In this document: one piece after another, positions 11,238 to 25,000 of the stretch | How positions within the stretch are numbered: position 1 is the stretch's first letter | Layout: each line of letters starts with the position of its first letter | Assembly (NCBI GenBank): GCA_022575985.1 | Contig: JAKSXM010000247.1 | Coordinates: forward strand, 2,813,501-2,877,500 | Direction: 5' to 3' | Source of the DNA: Anagrus nilaparvatae | Lineage: Eukaryota > Arthropoda > Insecta > Hymenoptera > Mymaridae | Length of the DNA stretch: 64,000 nt | Notes under the pieces: generated by a model | Told to the model about the DNA's origin: nothing | Seen by the model: only the letters and a program-made list of their open reading frames with translations | The model's database searches: none | Made by a program: the position numbers and the translations under genes

Positions 11238-14200
11238 ATGCAAGGAACGATAATCGAAAATTTAAGTGGTAGAAAACTTTTTATACTTGTGGTGCTATTA
11301 ATAATAGGGCAAATCATATCATTTTTAGTTGGAGGTTTGATTGGTGAGTATAATAAACAAATACATTTGTGCATAGATTTTATAAATTAAAATAACTGAT
11401 TTTCTGGCCTAATTGTAACCGTAATATGTTGATCCTAATTAAACAATATGTATCAAAATTTTGTTAATTAATAAATTTATTAAAATAATTATGAAATATT
11501 AATTTAATTCTCTTACATTTGTTTTGAAATTAATATCTTGCAAAATTAATTCTTAAAATCAATTATTTAATTCTATATTTGTTATTGTAAGGGTTCTTTT
11601 TAGTTATGAAGAGAATTTATGCAAGGGGAAATTTCAAGAAGTATAAGCATACTTATTAAAGTCATATTATTTTTCCCTCTTTTAAGTATTCCTCATTATA
11701 ATATTCATTATTTTTGTCAAGATTATTGTTCATATTATTTTTTCTCAATGTTCTGCTTTTTTTTTTTTTAATAATAAAGCTTAATAATTTAATCAATTAA
11801 TTTAAAAGAAATGTCATTTAATATGTAACTATAATTATATTTAATTTTTATAATTAAAAGTAAATTTAATTTTAGGATACATTTAATACTATATTTTTTA
11901 CTGTAGCTCCAACTCCATCAAATAGTCAAAATATATTAGGAACAGCTTGTGAAGATATTCGTATAAATGGCTCTGCTCCAGGAAATGACAAATGGTTCTA
12001 TTTTAAAGGAAAAGACAGTTGTAAGCCATTTGACACCCATGATTTAGTAGAAAACATGCCCTCTCATGTTAAACCAATTGTCTATGTTTTCCAAGTAATA
12101 AATTAATTTAGTACTTGCTATAAGAAAAATTATTTACGCATTTCAATTATTTTAGATGCCGGCTGACAGAAATAAGCAGCAGTTGGATTATTCTCGATGG
12201 CAACATAGTTTGATTGGTATATTGCAAGTTGATGTTCAATATCATAGTCACATTATTGTTCGTAAGTTAAACAAAATTAATTAGTTTATAATGAAAATAA
12301 AGTTATCAATAAAAACGTGTTTTAATGCAGCTCCAAAATCAAAACTAACTCTTGATGCTAGATTAGCATACAGAAATAAAAGAGATCCTGAAGATTCCTG
12401 GAAACATTATGCTTCTTCAATAGTTGAAAGAAACTTGGATTGTATTATTGAGAGGGTATTCAGTTTTATTTTTTTGCATTTTTTATAAAATTTCTTATAT
12501 TTCTTTATCTAAAAAAAAAAGATATTTTTTAAAAGTTGTTACTTCACAAAATTATTAAGTGCTATAATTTAATTAATTAGTTTGTTAGTTTAAATTATTA
12601 CAAATTTTTCACTGATAATTTCAGCCTCATGAAGAATACAATTACAATTGCAGCATTTTATCATTGTTTGAATTAGGATCCTTATACCACGATTATTATT
12701 TATTAAATATACGTCTTCCATATAATCCTGACAAAGGTATTAACCAAGACATTGGACATGTTACTGACTTATGGATTACTGTAAGATCATATTTTATAAA
12801 TTAATTATAAATAAATCAATTATTTTTAAAAAACAATTATTATTGTTTAGAGGATTAAAATCATTTTTTATAATTTATTAGGCAATTCATCAAAATGGAG
12901 GGTTTACCAAAGTATGGGTTTGGTTAAAAACGATTTATTTTCCTTTAGCTCTTAGTGTATTGTGTTGGTATTGGAGAAGAATTCATATATTATCCAGATC
13001 TCCAGCATTATTAGAGTATATGCTACTTGCACTAGGATGTGCTTTGACTTTCCTTAATTGTAAGTCTAGAACTTTTATTAAAATTATTAGGTTTTATAAA
13101 CTTATTTAAATTTATAGTTGCATGATATGAAATCAATTTGCTTGAAAATATAAATTAAGCGACTTAAAAATAATTTATAACAATCAATATAATTGTTAAT
13201 GGTAATGGTAAAGTTTAAAATTTACCAATAAGTAATTTTTCCTTTAACTATAATTTAACGGCTGCATTGCCGCTGAATCAGATAATATATTCAAAATGTT
13301 AAACATGAACATGCTTGATTTTATTAATTTCAGAAATTAAAATTGGCCCCTAAAATTGCCAGGTAAAAATTTTGTTTTTTTGATAAAATTAAAAAAAATT
13401 TTAATTCACGATAACTCCTCTATATTACATCTTAAATTAAAGGAATATTTTTTTTTTAATTATAGACCTGACGTGGAGCCCCGTTTCGTAGACAAATTTT
13501 ATCCTTAATAGGTCGATGGAATTTTCCAACGGGTATTTATGTTTTTTGGGTCGCTGAACCCGAATATGATATCAGTTTTTACCGAAAATGGCCCAATTGC
13601 CCGCAATAGGCAACTTTTGGTTAATTTTCGAAGATTTTTTTATTTTCGCAAGGATTACTTATGTTTTTCGGGTCGCTGAAGAAGGATATGATATCGGTTT
13701 TTACCGAAAATGGTACAGTTGCCCACAATAGGCAGCATTAGATTAATTTTCGGGGATGTTTTTATTTACACGAGGGTTACTTATGTTTATCGGGTTGCTG
13801 AACATAAATATTATATCAGTTTTTACCGAAAATGGTCCAGTTACCTGCAATAGGCAACTTTTGGTTAATTTTCGGAGATTTTTTTATTTTCGCAAGGATT
13901 ACTTATGTTTTTCGGGTCGCTGAAGACGAATATGATATCGGTTTTTACCGAAAATGGCCCAGTTGCCCGCAACAGGTAACTTTTGGTTAATTTTCGGAGA
14001 TTTTTTTATTTTCGCAAGGGTTACTTATGTTTTTCGGGTCGCTGAACACGAATATGATATCGGTTTTTACCGAAAATGGTACAGTTGCCCACAATAGGCA
14101 GCTTTAGATTAATTTTCGGGGATGTTTTTATTTACACGAGGGTTACTTATGTTTATCGGGTTGCTGAACATAAATATTATATCGGTTTTTACCGAAAATG

Positions 14201-16036
14201 GTTCAGTTGCCCAAAATAGGAATTTTGAGGTTTTTCTTTTGCGGGTTTTTTAACATTTTCGTTAATTATATTAACACATTCGACCAAATTTGGTAAAAAC
14301 AAATATCTTTTTCATGTTCATATTAGATAAAAAACATAAATAATACTAAAAAATGTTTAAAAATCTAAAAAAAATAGCCTAAAATTACCTATATATATAT
14401 TTAATTTTGTATGTTTGTTTGTTTGTTTGTCCCAAATGGATAAACTAGAACGTGATGAAAGTTAGAGACGCGGGGTTTACGGAAAAAGATGGCAAAAATT
14501 ACCAGTCAAAACATAGGTTAGATTTCGTTTCGATTGATAACGGCAAAAATTTTTTATGTTCAAAAAACTGGATTTCCAATGATAAAATTTTTATCAAATT
14601 TAAAAAAAAAACCAAAAAAACTGAAAACTGATGAACAATTTTTTTATCAAAAAAAATTTCTTTCAATTCGGGCATATTTTTTACGTATCCGCCTAAATTT
14701 TCAAGGTAATCTGTTCGATCTGTCGAAAGTCGCAATAATTTTTCGAAAATTATTAAAGTTTAGGACTAATATTATATATATTTCTAATTTTTATTAACCA
14801 CTAATGTAGTAACTGAGTATAGAAACTAAAAGAAGCTTGAAAAACTATTATCAGGCAGAACCCTAGAATGGGTAGTCGAGGAAAACAACGACTGATCGCA
14901 GATCTATGGAAGAGAGGCGAACCTTTGTATTGCTATCACTAATTATCCGTCTGGGTTCATATGCCCGTAATTTTTATGATTCAATAAATTTCAGATAATA
15001 CTTCGGGTAAAAAAAGGTTATTTTACAAAATATTGAGTAACCTATTTTTGGAAAAATCAAGTTGCAGGGGTCCAGCAGGCCTATATGTCTGCAGGCCTAT
15101 ATATCAGTTTTTGTAATAAAAATTTTTATATCTCGTTTGGGGGGGGGGTGCATGGGGCCACTGGGGTGGTTTACAGGGCCAAAAATAAGTAGAGAACATT
15201 TTTTATATTCATTTTTGGTTTCACCGTCCCAAAAAATATAGGAATTCATATTAAGTTTTAATTTTTGTAATAAACATATTTTTACCCGTTTGGGGGGGGG
15301 GTATGAATGGGGGCACTGGGGTCGTCTACAGTGCCAAACGTTGGTTAAAAACATTTTTTGTATACATTTTTGGTATATGCGTCCCATAAAACATGAGTAT
15401 ATAGTTCAATTTTCATTTTTCGAAAAAAAATATTTTTTTATTTTTTGGGGGGGGCATATGGGGGCGCTGGGGGTAAATTGGCTAGTTAAAGTGCATTTCT
15501 ATGGCCATATTCGGTTTTAGCATCACCAAAAACCCCCATTCCATGGGGTCTACCTTCTGGCACATGACTTTTTTTTTTTGTGAGCCTGTGTAATAAAAAA
15601 TAATAAAAAATACCCTGCCAACTAGCTGGCACTAAGGTTCCTCAAACAATAAGAAAAAACTTTTTCAATTTTGAGAAATAAATTTAGGAAAAATTCGGTA
15701 TCAAATCCAAAAAATTACTATAAATGAACTGTCTAAAACTAGTACTCTCATAGAAATAAATTAGGTACTACGTCCAAAAAGAAAAAAAAAATCGGTGTTT
15801 TTTGTATTTTTTCGTGAAAAAAATTTTGGGAAAAAAATTTTCAAAAAATTAAGTATCAGTTTCGAGATATAGAGTAAAAACCATACTTTCAAATATAAGT
15901 ACTTTCGTGGAAATAAATGAGGTATTACATCCAAATTAAAAAAAAAAAGTACCTCAAGCTTTTTTGATAAAAAAATTTTTGAAAAAAAAATTAGGTCTTA
16001 ACTCCATAATGTTTGTGAAATATCACCAATTACATG

Positions 16037-16073
<37 letters not shown>

Positions 16074-19000
16074 ATACTTTTTTTAAAAACCGGTTTTTTA
16101 GCTTCCTGGGGTCTCAAAACGTGCTTATATGCCAAAAAATCAAAAATCGAAATTTGACCTATCACAATGGTTCCTCTTTAAGGAACCAAAATAATAAAGA
16201 AAATAATAAAAAAATAATTTTCTTTATTAGATATAAATTGTTAATTGCAGACATTGAAATAACTTTTGTACCACAACTATAGACATAAGTATTAGATCAG
16301 AATTCGAATTTTTATATGACACTTTTCGACTTCATTTATAGTTGATTTTTCTGAATTATTATAAGTGATCCATAATACGAAAAACCTAAAACATAAGTAT
16401 ATGCGTCGCATGTGAATTAAAATTAATTTTTTTTTGATTGTTAAAAAAATTTATAAAAATTTCAAGTAATTGTTTAAACAATAGTGGATTCGGTTTTTTT
16501 TTATAGACTAAAATAATTAAAAAAAAATTTTTTTTTTTAGATTTTACAATCCGTTAGTTACAGTTAATTTAACAGCTTGATTTTTAGTCAATATTGCAAT
16601 AATTTATTAATAACAAAAAACTGACCACAAAATTTGCAAAACGAACCCCGGATTCGTGTTCAGTGGGTTGAAAAACATAAGAACCACCTATTTTTATCCT
16701 CGGAAAAAGAGAATTAATTTTTGGCCGTGAATAGTATGGCTGGGGCTGTATTAAACCATAGTTTCTTAAATATTTCTTTTGTTTTCTTCTCTTTTCTCAA
16801 TTATTTTGTTGATTATAGTCAAGATTTTATAAAAAAACGTTTTTATTTTATAAATTGCTAAATTTTGCTCCTTAATAATGAATTAAATAAATAAATGTTT
16901 ATTTTGTATGCAAAAAATTTTAAAACAAAACCATACGTAACCATTCCCGGCTCTCGCGTGTATAAAAAAATTTTTGGTCAACTTTTATGGAAAACTTTAA
17001 ATGTAAAGATCTTCGCTGATGTAGTTTTTTCGTAGTTTGCAGTAAACTATATCTTCCTCTAATTTTTACTCATAAAATATGTTGATATTAAAATAAAATA
17101 AAATGAATTTTAGTACCGATGGAGTATTTCACGTTATTTTTTGATATGCCTTTCATGCTGTTATTAGAAGATGTTCGCCAAGGAATATTTTATGCAATGC
17201 TTTTGTCTTTTTGGCTCGTGTTTGCTGGAGAGCACCTAATGGTAACTGTTTAAGAAACTATAAATTAACTTATTTTTTAAATTAATTAAATATTTTTATT
17301 CTTTTCATAATTTTCTTTAATGAAACTTTCAAAAATAAGATACAGGTATTTATTATTTCTACTATTTAGCATGTCATAATTATGTGTATTTAAATAACTG
17401 TCTATGTATAAATATATAATTTTATAAAGGATGGTGACAATAAAAGTTCGATAAAATGTTATTGGCGCCATTTATCAGCTGTTGGAGTTGGATGCTTATC
17501 TCTATTATTTTTCGATATTTGTGAACGTGGTATGCAATTAAGAAATCCATTTTATTCAATTTGGGTAACAAATTTAGGAACCAAAATAGCCGTATCCTTT
17601 TTTATTATATATAGTTAAATTATTAATTAAGGACGCTCTCTCCTCCACTGGGCCTTTCCGCGCAGTGAATTTTAAATTAAGGTTTTTAAAACATATGTAT
17701 TTATTTATCTTAAACATATATATTTATAATAATTTTTTAATGTTAAATGATAACATGTTAAATTTTTTAAATTTTTGGGTCTTAGAGAAAAGCCTGAGAT
17801 TCCTGATCTGGACAACTTGGATCAAAATTCTGCTTGTTTCATATTGAAGATCATTCAGTTTTAGAGGAAGATATCGTGGGAAAGTTTTCGTTTATCTTAT
17901 ATTATGATTTAAAGCTAATTGTTTATAAATTTTAGTGCATTTTCATTTTTTTTTTTTTTTTTTTTTTGCGAAGTACTGAAAACCATTGAATTTTTCATTA
18001 AAAAATCTTAATTTCAAAATGTGTTGAGCGGACACTTTAAAATTGCATAAATAAAAAAAAAATTTCATTTGCGAAAAAAGCTTATCTAGGACCCCGCACA
18101 GAATATGGAAATTGGTCTTTTGGTCAAATTACCTGAATTTGGGAAATGGTGAATTTTCTACCCCTGATCAAGAAAATTTTTCAGTAGCTATCAATAGAAA
18201 ATTGATTATCTATACATTTAAAATTAATTTTTACGGACTTGGAGACATAAAATGGGTCATCCACTCTACATATGGTAATTTTATGCTTTAAATCTTTGAT
18301 TCAATTTGAAATTTTGACCGAGGGTATTTTTCCGAAGTTTTAGTTAATTACACCACTTTGTAAAAAGTAACTTTCTTGGATAAACAAAAAAAATTGGAAT
18401 AGTAACTACTATTTATCTTGTTTAACATTTTACATTGTTTTACAAGAATGTATAAAATATTAATAAAATTGAATACCGCAGTGCGACGAATTTAAATATT
18501 AATATAATTATTTTATTGAGAGATTTTGCGTCTGCTTGACTGCTGCTCGCACCGAACTTCTAAAAAAATTGAATATATTCGATATAAATCGAAAATTTAC
18601 GAAATTTAGTACCTATATTTACAATTTTTGTTTGTTCAAATTTCAAGAAAATCGTAAAGAGCATCCCGGAATATTAGGGGGAAATCTGCACCAGAATGAT
18701 ATCTAAAAAACTTTTTACAGATTTTCTCGTTGGTTTGGTGCTTAGTCAAACTAAAATTGTGAAGCAAAATCAGAAAAACCGCTACAAAATGGCTTTTCTG
18801 GCTACTAAAATTGTGAAGCAAAATCAGAAAAACCGCTACAAAATGGCTTTTCCCATGTATTTTAAATGGGAGACATATTGATTAATATCTCGAAGAGGAT
18901 GACTGATTTTCAAAAACGGGTTTGAACATGTTTCTGGGGATCGAAAAAGCAACATTTCTTGAAAATTTCAGCCTGATCCGAGCAGGGCAAATTTTTGCTC

Positions 19001-22000
19001 ATTTTCACCTCCCCCGAGAGACACGTTTTATCAAATAACTTGACAAAATATAAATTAAACATTTAAATCCAAAAAAGGACTATTTTCTTACAGGTTGAAT
19101 ATTCATTTTTCTCTATAAAATCCGAAGTGCCCAACTTTTTCATAATCTTTCAAACTAGCCGTGCCCTCCAAAGGTGTGAAAAATTTTACGAAAAATGAAA
19201 ATTGAACTATATACTCATGTTTTTTGGGACGCTGATACTAAATATGGATATAAATAATGTTTTCAACCAACGTTTGGCCTTTTAAATAGCCCCAGTGCCC
19301 CCATTAATATCCCCCACCCCCCAAACTGGTTAAAAATATTTTTCTTAAGAAAATTAAAAGTCAAAGTGTATTCTTATATTTTTTGGGACGGTGAAGCCAA
19401 AAATGAATATAAAAATGTTTTTTACGAGCGTTTGGCCCTGCAGACAACCCCAGTGCCCTCATGCATCCCCCCAAAACAAGATATAAAAATTTTCATTACA
19501 AAAAATAAAACTGAAAGTGCATTCTTATGTTTTTTGAGACTTTGAAACCAAAGATGCGAATATAAAAAATGTGTTTAACCAAGGCTTGGCCCTCTAAACC
19601 ACCCCAGTTCCCCAAAATCAACCCTCCAAACGGGTTAAAAATATTTTTATTAGGAAAATTAAAACCCAATGCGTATTCTTATATTTTTTGAGACGCTAAA
19701 ACCAAAGATGAATATTAAAAATGTGTTTAACCAATTCTTGGCCCTCTAGACCACCCCATTCAACCCCTCAAATGGGTTAAAAATATTTTTATTAGGAAAA
19801 TTAAAATTCATGCGTATTCTTATGTTTTTTGAGACGTTAAAATCAAAGATAAACATAAAAAAAGTTTTTAACCAATACTTGGCCCTTTAGACCATCCCAG
19901 TGCCTCCATACATCCCTCCAAACGGGTTAAAAATATTTTTATTAGGAAAATTAAAACTCGAAGCGTATTCTTATTTTTTTTGGACAATAAAAACTATTGG
20001 AAAAAAAGTTTAACTTGCCAAAAAATTAATGCATGCAAAAAGAGTCATGCAAAGAAGTCAACCAATTCGGGGGGATGCTTGGGGGCACTGGGGTGGTCTA
20101 CAGGGCCAAACGTTCGTAGAAAACATTTTTTATACTCATTTTTGCTTTCACCGTCCCAAAAAATATAAGAATACACTTTGACTTTTAATTTTCTTAAGAA
20201 ATTTATTTTTAACCCGTTTGGGGAGTTATGAATGGGGGCACTGGGGCTTTTTAAAGGGCCAAATGTTGATTGAAAAAATTTTTTATATCCAAATTTGGTA
20301 TCAGTGTCCCAGAAAACATGAGTATAAAGTTCAATTTTCATTTTTCGTAAAGAAAAAATTTTTCACACCTTTGGGGGGCATATGGGAGCGCTGGGGGGGG
20401 ATTGGCTAGTTTTTATTGATTTTCTATGGCTATATTCGGGTTTAGCACACATCAAAAACCCCCATACCAGGGGGTCTACCCTGTATTACATGACTTTTTT
20501 TTGTGCCTGTGAATCTCTTTTTTATGTTTATCCAAAAAAGTTCCTTTTTATAGTGCAGAAGAACGATTTTCTAAAAAAAAAAAATTAATTTTTTCGTAAT
20601 TTTGTGACATAAAATAAGTTACAAACCCTAAATATGGACATTAGGGTTGTTCAAAAAAAAAAGTGCGCCAAAAATGTTCTTCCTGAACTATGTTGAAGTT
20701 TAGGTGACAAAATAATCCCATACCAATTTTCAGCTCATTTGAGAACGATTTAGGGGTCGCACAAACCCAGGGTAGCTGTCAAGTGGTTGGCTAATACCGA
20801 CAATTAGTGAGAACGACAAAAATTTTTTTCAAAATACGTTTTCTATGCTTTCTAATATGTTTTCGGTGTCGCTAAACTCGAAAATGAGGTCCTCAGAGTC
20901 TGAAAATACCTTAACCCATTTACGCCCAAGCGGACGTAAACGGAAAGTAAAAAAAAAAAATAGGTTCCCGTATAGATAGAGGCTTTTAAATTGCATATCT
21001 GTAGTGAAATTTCATTCTCTTACCGAATCTGAAGTCAGATTTTACTTACGACCCTTTCAAATGCCCCAAAAATAGGGGTAATGGGGGTGAAAAAGGGGCT
21101 AAAATAAAAATGACGGAAAAATCAATATAAAAATAAAAAATTGATACCAAAAAACATTTAAAATTACTAATTTGTGCAAAAAACTTACATTTTTTAGGTT
21201 TATGGGATATTTAATTGGATTTCAACCCTTATATTGCAACTAGGGGTAGTTATCCCAAAAACTTCAAATATTGTTTTTTTAGTTCCAAATCGGTTCTAAT
21301 AGGTAAATTTTGAAAGCTACCCTGGGTTTGTGCGACCCCTAAATCGTTCTCAAATGAGCTGAAAATTGGTATGGGATCATTTTGTCACCTAAACTTCAGC
21401 ATACTTCAGGAAGAACATTTTTGGCGCACTTTTTTTTTTGTGAACAACCCTAATGAACATGTAGAGCTTGCATCCAACATGAGCATTTGATCGAGGGTAC
21501 AAAATGTGCCATTTTATTTCAAATTTCAGTGAATTTAACAGGAAGACCAAATTTCATATGTTCTTTGTGGGGTTCTTTGTCTTAAAATACCGTCATAAGG
21601 CTCATAATAAAAATCTCTGTATTTATGAGGGAAAATAAGTGGTTGATTGTGCCTTTTGTTGTAGTTAAAGAAAGTTTTGTAAGAAAAAGGCTTCACAGAT
21701 TTTAAAGTGAGTTTTTTCGGGTTTTATTTTTTATAAAAAATTAAAAGTAATAATGATTTTTGGATAAAAATTTATGAATAAATTAATTAATTGGTCATTT
21801 TAGTACTTAACCAAAAGATCTGCAAAGGCCAGAATCTCAAAAAACAAGCAATTTTAACTTTAATTTGCGGACAAAATGTGATTTTTTGCTAAAATGCTTA
21901 TATGTACTAATTTGTTTTTCTTGTTGAAATCAACATAACCGAAGAGGGCACATTACTCTAATTTTAGGTTATAAGTAAACCGTAAAGTTAAGAGTTATCA

Positions 22001-25000
22001 TATGAGTCCTAAAATAGAGTATACAAATGCACCTGATTTTCCGCTGCATTTTTATTAACAAAAATGCACTAGAATTGTCGTATAAGCCTCTTAGGGAAAG
22101 CGGCAACTTTTGGTCGCAAAATGAGAACAATAATCCCTTGTTTTTTAAGAATGTACCCTTTATTTTTTTTACACATTTAATTAAACAGGCTTTTTTCTTT
22201 AAAAACAAATTAGCCTATTAGTGCCCAAGCGGAAGTAAACGGACACTCAATGAAAATGTTAAGAAAATCAATCGATAAAAGTCTAAAAATCTTTCCCCTT
22301 GGGTAAAATGTCATGCTTTTTCCAAATCTGCCGTTAGTTTTGACCTACCACCCCTCTATGTACCCGAAAAATAAGGGTGAAAAGGGGCAAAACGAGAATT
22401 TCGAGAAAACGACGGACAAAAGACTTTTAATGTCTTAAAATAATAATAAAAATTTCATGAAATAGCTTTTTCAGATCTAAAATTTATATTTTGCATATAA
22501 AATTTTGACTAAATATCTTTTCCACCCTTATCTGGTCAATAGGGGTGGTTTTTTCAAAAACTTTAAAAATACTTTTTAATTCCTATGAGTCTTATTTTAT
22601 TACTGAATCACAAATGAATGTCACTCCTGAGATAAAATTTTTTATTTATTCGAATTAGGGGTGACTGGGGTAAAGTGGACCCTTTTTATAGTCGCTAAAG
22701 TAAATATGTTATTGTAGCAAAGTGGTAGATATCTGTGTTTTAATTTATTGACTTAAAAATGGTCCATTTTACCCCCATCAACCTTATACTGAATGCATGA
22801 AGAATTTAATCTTAAAAGTGACATTCGGTACCAATTCCGAAAAAAAAAATTTCTAAACATTTTAGTAAATTTTAAATATTTTGGTCCATTTTACCCATTT
22901 CACCCTTATTTATATTATAGAGGGTTGGTAGGTCAAAACTAGAAAACTGAATCACTTTTAAGTTTCTAATAAAAATATCATTTATTTTTTTAAATTTTTT
23001 ATGGTAATTTAACTCAAGTAGCATAAATGTCTAAATTTAGTAAATAACTATGGAACAATCATCCATTTTTAATCATTCCTACTTTTATAAACATTAAAGA
23101 ACACAATAAAAAAAAATCTCTTATATTTATAATCCGAATAGGATTGTAAGTAATGTAAGTTTACAGCGTACTTAATTAATTGTATCAATTTCCTTGACTA
23201 AATGATTCTAGGTAACATTTATAATTCTAGCAGGAATATCTGCTATGGTATATCTAATATTCTTGTTTTACATGATTTGGAAAGTTTTCGTAAATATAAG
23301 CGCAAAAAGAGCCGTTTTACCAAGTATGAGCTCTGTTCGACGTTTACATTATGAAGGAGTTATTTACCGATTTAAATTTTTAATGATCGCAACTTTATTA
23401 TGTGCATCATTAACAATTATTGGTTTCATTCTAGGACAAGTATTATTTTTTAATTAATTGAAATATTTTTACTAATAATTTCTGAGTTAGTATTCCTGGA
23501 GTGAAGATAGTTATTAGGTTCTAGTTTTACAATATATTCTAAACCATTTACCAGCAATATTATTAACAATTATATCTATAGGAATCATTCTTTATTTTTA
23601 TTTTATTATTCTTTTTAATAATCAATAAATAAATTTAAAACTTTATAATCTTACTAACAAAAATCAAAAAAATTTAAATTAAACCTAACTAAATTAAGTT
23701 GATAAAAATTTACGCTCCAGGAATAGAAACTCATTGATAATCTTACTAAATAAAAAATTTATTTTTAATAAGGTTGCTGAAGGGCAATGGAAGTGGGATC
23801 AAAGCATAGAATTAGAAATGACTTCAGCTTTCTTTACTGGAGTTTATGGAATGTGGAATATATATATAATAGCACTTCTTTGTTTGTATGCTCCTTCTCA
23901 CAAGCAATGGCCTGTTGAACCATCTGGTAAGAAAATTCAAAAATTTATTTTCAATTTATTTACTTTTTTTTCAATTTCACAATGTCAAATACAAACTATC
24001 AAGAAGAAGATCTGACCTTTCACCGAATGATTATAATAGTTCAATGAACATCTCAAAAATTTCCTTTATTTGCTTAAAAAAGCAGTTTCCTGCTTAGTGC
24101 TATCTGTGGTTTGCATATTTTAAAAGTGAAATATATTAATCAATATAGTATAAAACCTCAATTTCTTGTATATTAGTCATCGAGATACAGTATATCTGTG
24201 ATTTCCGGTCACGTTCAGAAAAGTAAAGAATGGCCCAAATTGAACGTAAATTACCTTCCGAGGGAAAGCTGAGAATACAAAAATTTAAAATGTTTATTTG
24301 TTTAAAAAAATACGAAATATTAATTTTTTGGGTAACAAATGCCATTTTTCCCAGACCTGGGCCACTTGGATTCCATAAATTAGATTCCGACCCCGAAAAA
24401 TAACTTCTAATGCCATTTATGGGCATCTCGGCCCTATTTTTGCGTTTTATTTGAATTACTGCTAAAATCGTAAAAATGAGAAATTAAAATTTATTTGATT
24501 TCCTTACAATATTCTTTACTTCAGCAAAAGTATAAATTCCTAATAAATATATTATAACTTTTGGGCCATAAATATAATTTTAGCAAAGGTTTACAGAGAA
24601 CGGAGAATTTTTCTTATGAATTCTATATAATATTAGAGACGCAAAGTAATCAGTGCGTGTCGAAGTAGTCATCCAGCGTAGTCTCCTTCTAAAACTGATA
24701 ATGTGTTTACTTTTTTGCAAACTATAAATTTATCTGATACTAGAATTAGTTGATCTTTGTAATTGGACACCCAATTCGTCTGAAATATCTAGTAGGCTAC
24801 TTTACAGCAGTCTAGATGAGGAACAACAAGGGATTCTACTAATCGTTTGCGTATTGCTTGAGAAGTAAAAGGCCTAATGATTTTACGACAGTAAAGCACT
24901 TTATTTAATTTTTTTTGTTACTTGTACTTGGGATTTCCACGAGAGTGTGTTATCTAATACAAGACTACACTGAAAAAAAATTCCGCTTGCCGCAAGCGGA

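Noticed and set aside
13548..14240. CRISPR array
   Set aside because: Units are about 122 bp and repeat along their whole length with no unique spacers, and the setting is an animal gene intron.
1530..15595. A single 14-kb transposon with inverted ends
   Set aside because: The interval contains two complete cellular genes and half of a third. A third copy of the end sequence at 19165-20510 shows it is a dispersed repeat.
16034..16282. Histidine-threonine-rich open frame
   Set aside because: It is the (CA)n microsatellite read through. There is no family motif, and the frame lies inside a wntless intron.
23734..24015. 93-codon frame as a separate gene
   Set aside because: Its middle is wntless exon 10 (23773-23926); the ends are intron sequence.
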